Shown here one piece after another: positions 1 to 8,234 of a DNA stretch of 34,750 bases. Location: positions 1-34,750 of the forward strand of contig JAAWCD010000073.1 in the NCBI GenBank assembly GCA_022793095.1. Reading direction: 5' to 3'. Position 1 is the first letter of the stretch, and each line of letters opens with the position of its first letter. Under the pieces are notes generated by a model, which saw only the letters and a list, made by a program, of their open reading frames with translations, ran no database searches and was not told the origin of the DNA. This DNA is from Oscillospiraceae bacterium (GTDB lineage Bacteria; Bacillota; Clostridia; Oscillospirales; Oscillospiraceae). A program made the position numbers and the translations under genes.

Positions 1-202
1 AACTTTAAGCTGCCGTTTTAGGCAAGCCCTCGGTAGAGCCAGTTTAAAGTTCTTTGCTAAGCTTTCTTTCAAGAAAGCGTGAAGCAAAAAAGAACTTTAA
101 ACTGCTGTTTTAGGCAAGCCCCCGGTAGAGCCAGTTTAAAGTTCTTTGCTAAGCTTCCTTTCAAAAAAGCGTGAATCAAAAAGGACTTTAAACTGTTGTT
201 TT
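1..202. repeat. Tandem copies of a palindromic intergenic repeat
   Basis: Two near-identical units about 92 bases long (1-92 and 93-183) are followed by the start of a third (184-202). Each unit has AACTTTAAACTG-type sequence, a spacer with TTTTAGGCAAGCCC and CGGTAGAGC, the inverse arm CAGTTTAAAGTTCTTT (40-55 and 132-147), and then a hairpin around CTTTCAAGAAAG (62-77; decayed in the second unit). The same arms recur at 8143-8214, 9509-9544, 10444-10563, 11789-11828 and 28430-28533. The window begins inside the repeat, so more units may lie to the left. I see no coding capacity in it. Confidence 0.85.
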
Positions 203-229
203 AGAACATATCTGAAAGGGGAAACCATC

Positions 230-784
230 ATGGCATTTTTTGATAGTTTAGGCGCAAAGCTGTCCAAAACAGGGCAAAAGACCATGCAGAAGGCCAACGA
301 CCTGGCGGATATCACCAAGCTGAACCTGCGGACAGGCGAGCTGAACAAAGCCGTTCAGGAGCTTTACGCCAGACTGGGCGAGCAGTATTACGCCCTGCAC
401 AGCGAGAGCCCGGAGGCGGCTTTGGCGGAGATCTGCGGGGAGATCGGCAAGGCCAACCAGGAGCTGGAGCAGATCCGCACCGGCCTCCAGATCCTCAAGC
501 AGATTAAGGTCTGCCCCAGCTGCGGCAGCGAGAATTCCAGCGACGCCCGGTTTTGCAGCCAATGCAGCGCCGCTCTGCCGGAGCTGACGCCCAGGCAGGA
601 GCCCCAATTGGAGGGGCAGGCCTGCACTCAGTGCGGCGCCCCGGTGCTGGAAAACGCCCAGTTCTGCACCAAATGTGGGGCCCGGCTCAGCCTGCCGAAG
701 GCGGAGCCTCAGCCTGCCGGACTGCCCGCGGATCCGCCGGACGAGTGCTTCGCGCCTCAGCCGGAAGACAACGATAACCGTTAA
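230..784 (+). CDS. Protein with two C-terminal zinc ribbons
   Basis: This 184-residue protein is probably cytoplasmic. Residues 1-92 are helical and rich in Lys, Glu, Leu and Gln, with no signal peptide or membrane segment, and could form a coiled coil. Two four-cysteine zinc ribbons follow: C95-x2-C98 with C109-x2-C112, and C132-x2-C135 with C146-x2-C149. The tail is Pro/Glu-rich. The ATG at 230 is chosen because AAAGGGG lies 9 bases upstream; longer reading in the same frame would run into the repeat. A second zinc-ribbon gene starts 40 bases downstream, so the two are probably co-transcribed. Zinc-ribbon pairs like this usually mediate protein or nucleic-acid contacts, but no specific function can be assigned. 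Confidence 0.85.
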   Translation: MAFFDSLGAKLSKTGQKTMQKANDLADITKLNLRTGELNKAVQELYARLGEQYYALHSESPEAALAEICGEIGKANQELEQIRTGLQILKQIKVCPSCGSENSSDARFCSQCSAALPELTPRQEPQLEGQACTQCGAPVLENAQFCTKCGARLSLPKAEPQPAGLPADPPDECFAPQPEDNDNR

Positions 785-824
785 GATTTCGCGTGTTAGA
801 AGGATTTGAAAGGGAGGTACAGAC

Positions 825-2327
825 GTGTTTTGTATCAAATGCGGGAAGGAAATCCAGCCCACGGATAAATTCTGTCCCTACTGCGGCAGTCCCTGCGACA
901 GCGCGGGCCAGGCGGAACCATCTCAGGTGAGCCTGAAAAAACCGGAACCCATAAAGCCAGAGCCGCCAGAGCCCTCCGAACCGCCGAAGCCGGAGAAGAA
1001 CGCAAGAAAAAAGGGGCCAAACATCGCCCTGATCTGCATCATTTTAGCGGTTGTTCTCGCGGCGGTTGGAGTTGGAGGCGTGTTTTTTGTCCGTTCCGGC
1101 AATCAAGCCAAGCTGTGGGATGCCGCCGCCAACTCGGTGAAGGGAAAGCAGACAGCCCAGATTGAGGAAATCTTTGGGGACTACTTTGGGGAGTACGCTG
1201 TCGAGGTGGACTATGAGAATGTAAAGATGAAGGGCTCTGATCTGTCCGTTCCGGCGGCTGTGATTCCCCAGAACGGCGGAACGCCCTGCGATATCACCAT
1301 GACGGCGCAGGTAAGCACGAACTTCCTGCTTACCGAGTACTCCATCCAGCCGGATATCAAGCTGGAGTACGAGCCGCCCTACACGGTAGAACCCCTGGAC
1401 TTCGCGGGGACTTTTATTTCCGTGGACAATCCCTTGGCCAGCCTGGCTATTGAAGTATCAAGCGCGGACCTGACAATCAACAGCCAGAGCGTAGGTGTGC
1501 CGGAGCTTGTCCGGAATCAGGTCCAATTCAGCGACGCCGGACAGACCACCACGCTGAACTATATTCCCGCCGCCTTTTCTCCCCACAATGCGGACACCAT
1601 TTATCAGACCATCGGTGAAAATGGAGCCCCAACCGTGTATACCCGGTCGAACGAAATCACCGGCTTCCCTGCTCCCAGCGGCAGTGAAGACCATCCTGGC
1701 TATACACAGCTCGATTACAGCTGGGTGGAGGGCTCCTATCTGAAATCAGGCAGCTCCTCCACTGTGCTCAGCCTTCAGTTTGACAGCTGGAACCCCTGGG
1801 AGACGGAAACCCGCTGGTATGTCCGCTTTACGGTCACGGAAGACGGGATAGTTTCCGGCAGCGGTTCGGCCTACTACTCCGGCGGAGACAGCCTGCCCCG
1901 GCTGGATGGCGCGCTGACCTACAGCGGCAGTCCCATCACGTTGAAGTACGACGGAAGCGGCTTCGCCGTGACCTGCGCGGAACTGGCGCTCTATGACGCG
2001 ATGTTTTACGCGGGGACTCCCTCCAGCACGCCGGCTTACACCAGCAGTACAGACTACATCATTCCGGACAGCAACTGGCGGGTTCTGACTGACGCGGATG
2101 TGGCCGGCATGACCGCGCAGGAAGTCAATTACGCCAAGAATGAGATTTACGCCCGGCATGGCCGCCGCTTTGTCTCCGAGGAGCTTCAGGCCTACTTCGA
2201 TTCCAAGTCCTGGTATCTCGGGACGGTGGAGCCCGAGGACTTTACCGAAGGGATGCTGTCCGAGGTGGAGAAGCAAAACGCCACATTCCTGGCCAGCGTG
2301 GAAACCTGGCTGAAGGAAAATAACTGA
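825..2327 (+). CDS. Membrane-anchored zinc-ribbon protein with YARHG domain
   Basis: The 500-residue protein starts with a zinc ribbon (C3-x2-C6 ... C17-x2-C20), then a Pro/Glu/Lys-rich linker, then one membrane segment at about 66-88, with a large exported part beyond it. Near the C-terminus, about 438-475, lies a YARHG domain: NEIYARHGRRF followed by an aromatic stretch ending SKSWY. YARHG domains are found in exported proteins of Firmicutes, often with a zinc ribbon on the cytoplasmic side, and are suspected to act at the cell wall. The GTG at 825 is chosen because AGGGAGGT lies 6 bases upstream and because the first cysteine is residue 3. It follows the other zinc-ribbon gene by 40 bases and precedes a wall amidase, which fits an envelope role. 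The exact function is unknown. Confidence 0.85.
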   Translation: MFCIKCGKEIQPTDKFCPYCGSPCDSAGQAEPSQVSLKKPEPIKPEPPEPSEPPKPEKNARKKGPNIALICIILAVVLAAVGVGGVFFVRSGNQAKLWDAAANSVKGKQTAQIEEIFGDYFGEYAVEVDYENVKMKGSDLSVPAAVIPQNGGTPCDITMTAQVSTNFLLTEYSIQPDIKLEYEPPYTVEPLDFAGTFISVDNPLASLAIEVSSADLTINSQSVGVPELVRNQVQFSDAGQTTTLNYIPAAFSPHNADTIYQTIGENGAPTVYTRSNEITGFPAPSGSEDHPGYTQLDYSWVEGSYLKSGSSSTVLSLQFDSWNPWETETRWYVRFTVTEDGIVSGSGSAYYSGGDSLPRLDGALTYSGSPITLKYDGSGFAVTCAELALYDAMFYAGTPSSTPAYTSSTDYIIPDSNWRVLTDADVAGMTAQEVNYAKNEIYARHGRRFVSEELQAYFDSKSWYLGTVEPEDFTEGMLSEVEKQNATFLASVETWLKENN

Positions 2328-2457
2328 GTTTTTCTGGTCCTTTTCTTGAAAGATTGAACGGCGCCTGCTTTTTCAGAGTAAAAGCTGAGCGGAATCCGCA
2401 CCCGTTCAGGTGAAAAGAGCCAAACGTTTAAAACTGTGCAAATGGAGGAACACAACA

Positions 2458-3336
2458 ATGCACCGACTCACTGTTCTCGCGGCCTGGATGCTGATGGCCG
2501 CGCTCATGGGCGGCTGTGGAGACGATGTTCCCACAGAGGTGGAGAACATCATCCCGCCCACCACCCCGGTGGTGGAAACCGTCACCCCCACGCCAAGCCT
2601 TCCGCCGGAAACCCAGCCTCCGGTCACGCTGCCCCCCACGGAGCCCCCGGTCCTCCCTACGGAGACCGTGGCGCCCACGGAGACGCCTGCCCCGGTCTCC
2701 AAGGGAATTCTGATTGCCATTGACCCCGGACACCAGGCGTTCAGTGTGGACATGAGCGGCAAGGAGCCCAATGCTCCCGGCTCCAGCGTGATGAAGACAA
2801 AAGCGTCTACCGGCACGACCGGCCGCTTTTCCGGCGTGGCGGAGTATGAGCTTAATCTGGACATTTCCCTGCTGCTGCGGGATGCGCTGGAAGAGCTTGG
2901 GTATGAGGTCATCATGACGCGGGAGGACAACGAGACCGCCATCAGCAATTCGGAGCGCGCCCAACTGGCCAACAACGCGGGGGCAGATATCTGCATCCGC
3001 ATCCACGCCAACGGCAGCGACGATTCCAGCGTGGCCGGAGCCCTGGCCATGGTCGCTTCGGCTCAGAATCCCTATGTGGGCCACCTGTATGAAGAGAGCA
3101 GGCGTTTGAGCGACTGCGTGCTGTCAGCCTACTGTGAGGAAACGGGCCTTCGGAACCGGGGCGTCCAGATCACTGATACCATGACCGGCCTCAACTGGAG
3201 CCAAATCCCGGTGATGATTCTGGAAATGGGCTTTATGACCAACCAGAGTGACGACCTGAACATGGCGGACCCGGCGTTCCGGACCACCATGGTTCAGGGC
3301 ATTGTGAATGGAATTGAGGCATACTACGCCGCCTGA
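2458..3336 (+). CDS. Lipoprotein N-acetylmuramoyl-L-alanine amidase (Amidase_3)
   Basis: The 292-residue protein is predicted to cleave the bond between MurNAc and L-Ala in peptidoglycan, outside the cell. It has a short hydrophobic signal ending MGGC, read as a lipobox, then a Pro/Thr/Val linker of about 55 residues with PPTTP, TPTPSLPP and similar repeats. The catalytic domain starts near residue 84. The zinc ligands and catalytic Glu of the family are visible: H92 in DPGHQ, E129 in AEYEL, H183 in IRIHANGS and E256 in LEMGFMTN. The ATG at 2458 is chosen for GGAGGA 9 bases upstream and for the signal peptide it gives. It is complete at normal family length. A 13-base direct repeat lies on both sides of it. 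Confidence 0.93.
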   Translation: MHRLTVLAAWMLMAALMGGCGDDVPTEVENIIPPTTPVVETVTPTPSLPPETQPPVTLPPTEPPVLPTETVAPTETPAPVSKGILIAIDPGHQAFSVDMSGKEPNAPGSSVMKTKASTGTTGRFSGVAEYELNLDISLLLRDALEELGYEVIMTREDNETAISNSERAQLANNAGADICIRIHANGSDDSSVAGALAMVASAQNPYVGHLYEESRRLSDCVLSAYCEETGLRNRGVQITDTMTGLNWSQIPVMILEMGFMTNQSDDLNMADPAFRTTMVQGIVNGIEAYYAA

Positions 3337-3396
3337 GCGGAATCCAGACCGCGCCAGACGGCACGGTTCAGGCAAATCAGCGCGTATCGCACTGTA

Positions 3397-3435
3397 AAAA
3401 TGGAGCGGACAGCCTGGGCTGCGCCGCTCCATTTT
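3397..3435. terminator. Intrinsic terminator after the amidase gene
   Basis: AAAATGGAGCGG (3397-3408) pairs perfectly with CCGCTCCATTTT (3424-3435) around a 15-base loop. The stem ends in A on one side and T on the other, so it can work in both directions. It separates the amidase from the arg promoter. Confidence 0.75.
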
Positions 3436-3457
3436 CGTGCCGGCATGCGGCCGGACG

Positions 3458-3471
3458 TGAATAATCATTCT
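3458..3471. promoter_or_regulatory. ARG-box-like operator 1
   Basis: TGAATAATCATTCT matches the ArgR/AhrC operator pattern TGAATWWWWATTCA at 12 of 14 positions. It is directly followed by TGAATATTCG (3471-3480), which adds another half-site pair. It lies about 95 bases upstream of the predicted -35 box of argG, a normal distance for a distal arginine-repressor site. The repressor gene is not in the window. Confidence 0.6.
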
Positions 3472-3541
3472 GAATATTCGCTCGAAAATGTATATTATTG
3501 AGAGTGCATAGCTGATTTATGCAATATGCACAGGATATTTG

Positions 3542-3555
3542 CGAATAGATATTCA
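3542..3555. promoter_or_regulatory. ARG-box-like operator 2
   Basis: CGAATAGATATTCA matches TGAATWWWWATTCA at 12 of 14 positions. It ends 9 bases before the -35 box of the argG promoter, where bound ArgR would block RNA polymerase. Two such sites in 100 bases, in front of an arginine biosynthesis gene, support repression by arginine. Confidence 0.6.
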
Positions 3556-3564
3556 AAAATGTAC

Positions 3565-3593
3565 TTGCGTTTCCTGCCGGACCGTGCTATGAT
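3565..3593 (+). promoter_or_regulatory. Promoter of the arg cluster
   Basis: A -35 box TTGCGT (3565-3570), a 17-base spacer and a -10 box TATGAT (3588-3593) match the sigma-A pattern. Transcription should start near 3600, leaving a leader of about 35 bases before argG with GGGAGGAA at 3621. The leader is too short for a T-box or riboswitch. Confidence 0.7.
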
Positions 3594-3634
3594 ACAAACA
3601 CTTCAAAGAAAATGACCTGCGGGAGGAATTTACC

Positions 3635-4849
<1,215 letters not shown>

Positions 4850-4993
4850 GGAACCACGGATGAAATCCCCGCGCACGTCTTGACGGCAGAATGTTCACCT
4901 GGACTTCGTGAAAAATTTGAAATCCGTCAGGATTTTCGCGGAAAGCGGTTTCCTAAGTCTCCCAAACGGAGAAAATATTCTGCAAGGCTTGAA

Positions 4994-5024
4994 CGAGGCG
5001 GACGGTAGCAAGCCGTCCGCCTCG
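4994..5024. terminator. GC-rich hairpin between argG and argH
   Basis: CGAGGCGGACGG (4994-5005) and CCGTCCGCCTCG (5013-5024) form a perfect 12-bp stem with a 7-base loop. No T-run follows (GCCGCAAT), so a complete stop is unlikely; it may lower read-through or protect an mRNA end. It lies 26 bases upstream of the argH start. A smaller stem, GAAATCC/GGATTTT, lies near 4919-4937. Confidence 0.45.
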
Positions 5025-5050
5025 CCGCAATAGATAGGAGCGATTCAGCT

Positions 5051-6439
5051 ATGAAATTATGGGCCGGACGGTTTCAGAAGGAAACCGACACGCTGGTAAA
5101 CGATTTTAACTCCTCCATCAACTTTGACGCGCGGCTGTACCGGGAAGACATTGCCGGGTCCATCGCCCACGCCACTATGCTGGGCCGTCAGGGCATCATT
5201 GAGGCGCATGAGGCGGAAAAAATTATCGAAGGGCTCCAGGCCATTCTGGACGATATTGAGGGCGGCAAGGTGGAATTCCTCCTGGAAAACGAGGATATCC
5301 ACATGAACATCGAAAGCATGCTCACCGAGCGCATTGGAATCACCGGCAAGCGGCTCCACACCGCCCGAAGCCGGAACGACCAAGTGGCCGTGGACTTCCG
5401 GCTCTATGTGAAGAAGGAAATCCCCGTTATCATCGACCTGATTCTCAAGCTGGAGCAGGTGCTGGTCAAGAAGGCCAAGGCCAACCTGGAAACGGTCATG
5501 CCCGGCTACACCCATTTGCAGCGGGCCCAGCCCACCACCTTCGGCCACTACATGATGGCGTACGCAAACATGCTCCGCCGGGACGTGACCCGGTTTGAGG
5601 ACTGCCTGGAGCGGATGGATGAGTGTCCCTTGGGAGCGGGCGCTCTGGCCACCTCCACCTACCCTGTGGACCGGTTTGAGACGGCCCGGCTGCTGGGCTT
5701 CAAAAAGCCCACGGACAATTCCATGGACTCGGTTTCCGACCGGGATTTCGCCATTGAATTCCTGTCCGCCTGTTCCATCCTTATGATGCACCTGTCCCGG
5801 TTCTCCGAGGAAATCATCTACTGGTGCTCCTGGGAGTTCAAGTATGTGGACCTGGACGACGCGTACTCCACCGGATCTTCCATCATGCCCCAGAAGAAGA
5901 ATCCCGATGTGGCCGAGCTGGTCCGGGGCAAGACGGGCCGGGTGTACGGCTCCCTGATGACCCTGCTCACTGTGATGAAGGGACTTCCTCTGGCCTACAA
6001 CAAGGACATGCAGGAGGACAAGGAGCCGGTGTTCGACGCGGTGGACACGGTGGAACTGTGCGTTCCCGTCTTCGCCGCGATGCTGGACAGCCTCACGGTC
6101 CGGCCCAGGAACATGATGCACGCGGCGGCGGGCGGCTTTATCAACGCCACCGACTGCGCCGACTATCTGGTGAAGAAGGGCATGCCCTTCCGGGAGGCTT
6201 ACATGATTGTGGGCCGTCTGGTGAACATGTGCATCCGGACCGGCGAGACGCTGGACACCCTGCCCCTGAAGGATTTCCGGGCCATTTCCGACAAGTTTGA
6301 CGAAGATGTGTACCGGGCTCTGGAGCTGAAAACCTGCGTCAACGGCCGCACAGTCTACGGCGGACCCGCTAAGGAGGCGGTAGAGCGGCAGATTGCCTCC
6401 ATTGAGGCGTTTGTGGCGGAAAGGTGTGAGCAGGCGTGA
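5051..6439 (+). CDS. argH: Argininosuccinate lyase
   Basis: The 462-residue enzyme splits argininosuccinate into arginine and fumarate, the last step of the pathway. It opens with the typical KLWAGRF, contains TARSRNDQVA and the fumarase/lyase superfamily signature GSSIMPQKKNP at residues 275-285, where S277 is the likely catalytic serine. Length is typical for the family, and it works as a homotetramer in known members. TAGGAG lies 10 bases before the ATG. The stop overlaps the GTG start of the following lipoprotein gene by 4 bases, which suggests translational coupling. Confidence 0.98.
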   Translation: MKLWAGRFQKETDTLVNDFNSSINFDARLYREDIAGSIAHATMLGRQGIIEAHEAEKIIEGLQAILDDIEGGKVEFLLENEDIHMNIESMLTERIGITGKRLHTARSRNDQVAVDFRLYVKKEIPVIIDLILKLEQVLVKKAKANLETVMPGYTHLQRAQPTTFGHYMMAYANMLRRDVTRFEDCLERMDECPLGAGALATSTYPVDRFETARLLGFKKPTDNSMDSVSDRDFAIEFLSACSILMMHLSRFSEEIIYWCSWEFKYVDLDDAYSTGSSIMPQKKNPDVAELVRGKTGRVYGSLMTLLTVMKGLPLAYNKDMQEDKEPVFDAVDTVELCVPVFAAMLDSLTVRPRNMMHAAAGGFINATDCADYLVKKGMPFREAYMIVGRLVNMCIRTGETLDTLPLKDFRAISDKFDEDVYRALELKTCVNGRTVYGGPAKEAVERQIASIEAFVAERCEQA

Positions 6440-7137
6440 GAGACGGACTGAAAAAGCTGCTGCTTTTAACTCTGCCTCTGTGTCTGGCCGCCTGCGGCGC
6501 ACCGGAAGAGGTCCCCAATCCTCCCGCCCCCTCAGCGGTGGTTACGGAGACTGCGCCAGTGGTAACGCCCGCGCCGGAAGTCACGGTTCCGCCTACCGTG
6601 GAACCCACCCCAGACCCTGTGGCAGAGGCCATTTTTCCGCGCAGTTTTTGCTTTGCCAGCGGCGCGGGAGGCTGGTCCACGGAATTGGAGGTTGCGGCGG
6701 ACGGTTCCTTTACCGGCCTGCACCATGACTCGGATATGGGCAGCACAGGAGAGGACTACCCCAGCGGAACGGTATACACCTGCCATTTTCACGGAAAATT
6801 CAGCCAGCCGGTGAAGGTAGACGGGCTCACCTATTCCATGCAGCTTGAAAACATCGAGCAGGAGGAGGCCGAGGGCGAGGAGATCATTGAGGATGGAGTC
6901 CGGTACATCGGCTCCTATCCCTACGGGCTGGACAATGCAACGGAGATTCTGATTTATCTGCCCGGTTCCCAGCGGCAGGATCTGCCGGAGGGCTTTGTCA
7001 ACTGGACCCGGGCCTTTGCCCCATGGGACGCCGGCGATGAACTGTCCCAAAATGGAGAAGACAAGCTGACCCAGTACGGTCTGTACAACGTGGCCGGAGA
7101 ACAGGGCTTCGTGTCGGTTGGCCTGTCCGGCGGATGA
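6436..7137 (+). CDS. Lipoprotein of unknown function inside the arg operon
   Basis: This 233-residue protein has a lipoprotein signal (LLLLTLPLCLAAC, Cys at about residue 20), a Pro/Val/Thr linker to about residue 55, and a globular exported domain starting near FCFASGAGGWSTEL. I do not recognise a characterised family; a similar GGWSTEL...GTVYTC pattern is familiar to me only from uncharacterised clostridial proteins. The GTG start at 6436 lies in a GTGA overlap with the argH stop, and AAGGTG lies 9 bases upstream. Its own stop is 10 bases before the argC start, so it must be transcribed with the arg genes. A surface protein has no known place in arginine synthesis. It might be a passenger or a sensor, but neither can be decided from sequence. 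Confidence 0.85.
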   Translation: MRDGLKKLLLLTLPLCLAACGAPEEVPNPPAPSAVVTETAPVVTPAPEVTVPPTVEPTPDPVAEAIFPRSFCFASGAGGWSTELEVAADGSFTGLHHDSDMGSTGEDYPSGTVYTCHFHGKFSQPVKVDGLTYSMQLENIEQEEAEGEEIIEDGVRYIGSYPYGLDNATEILIYLPGSQRQDLPEGFVNWTRAFAPWDAGDELSQNGEDKLTQYGLYNVAGEQGFVSVGLSGG

Positions 7138-7147
7138 GGTGACACAT

Positions 7148-8092
7148 ATGAGCAAACCAAAGATTTACATTGACGGCCAGGAGGGCACCACCGGCCTGCA
7201 AATCTATGACCGGCTGGAGGGCCGGGACGATATTTCCCTTCTGCGGATTGACCCGGAGAAGCGGAAGGACCTGAACGAGCGGAAAAAGCTGCTCAACGAA
7301 GCGGATTTGGTGTTCCTGTGCCTGCCGGACGCCGCTGCCGTGGAGGCGGTGAGCCTCATTGACAATCCTGACACCCGTGTGATTGACGCCTCCACAGCCC
7401 ACCGGACCCATCCCGATTGGGTCTACGGTTTTCCCGAGCTGTCGCCGGAGCAGCGGGAAGCTATCCGAGGGGCGAAACGGGTGGCCAATCCGGGGTGTTA
7501 CGCCACGGGCTTCATTTCGCTGGTTTATCCGCTGGTGAAACAGGGTATTCTGCCGCCGGACGCGTCCTTGACGGTCCACGCCCTTTCGGGCTACACCGGC
7601 GCAGGCAAAAAGGCCATCGCCCAATATGAGGACCCGGGCCGGGAGCCCGAGCTGGACAGCCCCCGGCATTATGGCGTCACCCTGGCCCACAAGCACATTC
7701 CGGAGATGATGAAGGTATGCGGCCTGACTCGAAAGCCCATCTTCATGCCCATCATCTGCGACTTCCCCCAGGGAATGGTGGTCACGGTCCCCCTGTATCT
7801 GGATATGCTGAACGGCGCACAGACGCTGGACAGCCTGCGGAAGTGCTATGCGGACTTTTACGCCGGAACGAACTATGTGTCCGTTCGTCCTCCGGAGGCT
7901 CCCGCCTGCGGCTTTATCGGGGCAAACAACCTGGCCGGGACCAACGACCTGCAAATATTTGTCTGCGGAAACGGGGAACAGGTCATGCTTGCCGCCCGGC
8001 TGGACAATCTGGGCAAGGGCGCTTCCGGCGCGGCAACGCAGAACATGAACCTGATGCTGGGGTTTGAGGAGGCCAAAGGGCTGACGCTGTGA
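7148..8092 (+). CDS. argC: N-acetyl-gamma-glutamyl-phosphate reductase (short type)
   Basis: The 314-residue enzyme reduces N-acetylglutamyl phosphate to the semialdehyde using NADPH. The N-terminus IYIDGQEGTTGLQIYDRL is the nucleotide-binding start of the short (type 2) ArgC family, which runs to about 310 residues instead of about 345. The catalytic cysteine is C117 in ANPGCYATGF. The ATG at 7148 follows GAGGTG 6-7 bases upstream; a longer start would place extra residues over the end of the lipoprotein gene. The next gene, argJ, lies 142 bases downstream behind a copy of the hairpin repeat. Confidence 0.96.
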   Translation: MSKPKIYIDGQEGTTGLQIYDRLEGRDDISLLRIDPEKRKDLNERKKLLNEADLVFLCLPDAAAVEAVSLIDNPDTRVIDASTAHRTHPDWVYGFPELSPEQREAIRGAKRVANPGCYATGFISLVYPLVKQGILPPDASLTVHALSGYTGAGKKAIAQYEDPGREPELDSPRHYGVTLAHKHIPEMMKVCGLTRKPIFMPIICDFPQGMVVTVPLYLDMLNGAQTLDSLRKCYADFYAGTNYVSVRPPEAPACGFIGANNLAGTNDLQIFVCGNGEQVMLAARLDNLGKGASGAATQNMNLMLGFEEAKGLTL

Positions 8093-8120
8093 GGGCGGGG
8101 CCATGGAATTCCGGAAGAAC

Positions 8121-8142
8121 GGCCCGATGAGGTCATCGGGCC
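8121..8142. other. Stem-loop at the argC end
   Basis: GGCCCGAT (8121-8128) and ATCGGGCC (8135-8142) pair perfectly around a 6-base loop, 28 bases after the argC stop. No T-run follows. It lies directly against the repeat element and may be part of it or an RNA-processing structure. Confidence 0.5.
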
Positions 8143-8214
8143 CTACGGGTTTGCAATGACCTCGATAGAACCAGTTTAAAGTTCTTTTCCTTCTTTTCTT
8201 TCAAGAAAAGAAGG
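8143..8214. repeat. Hairpin repeat copy between argC and argJ
   Basis: The spacer part GCAATGACCTCGATAGAACC resembles the spacer in the copies at the window start. It is followed by CAGTTTAAAGTTCTTT (8172-8187) and a strong hairpin, CCTTCTTTTCTT / AAGAAAAGAAGG (8189-8214). Only one arm is present. The argJ ribosome binding site AAAGGAG begins 6 bases downstream. Confidence 0.8.
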
Positions 8215-8234
8215 AACAACAAAGGAGTGTCGAT

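Noticed and set aside
1-202. CRISPR array at the window start
   Set aside because: The repeated unit is about 92 bases with similar sequence throughout, so there are no unique spacers, and no cas gene is present.
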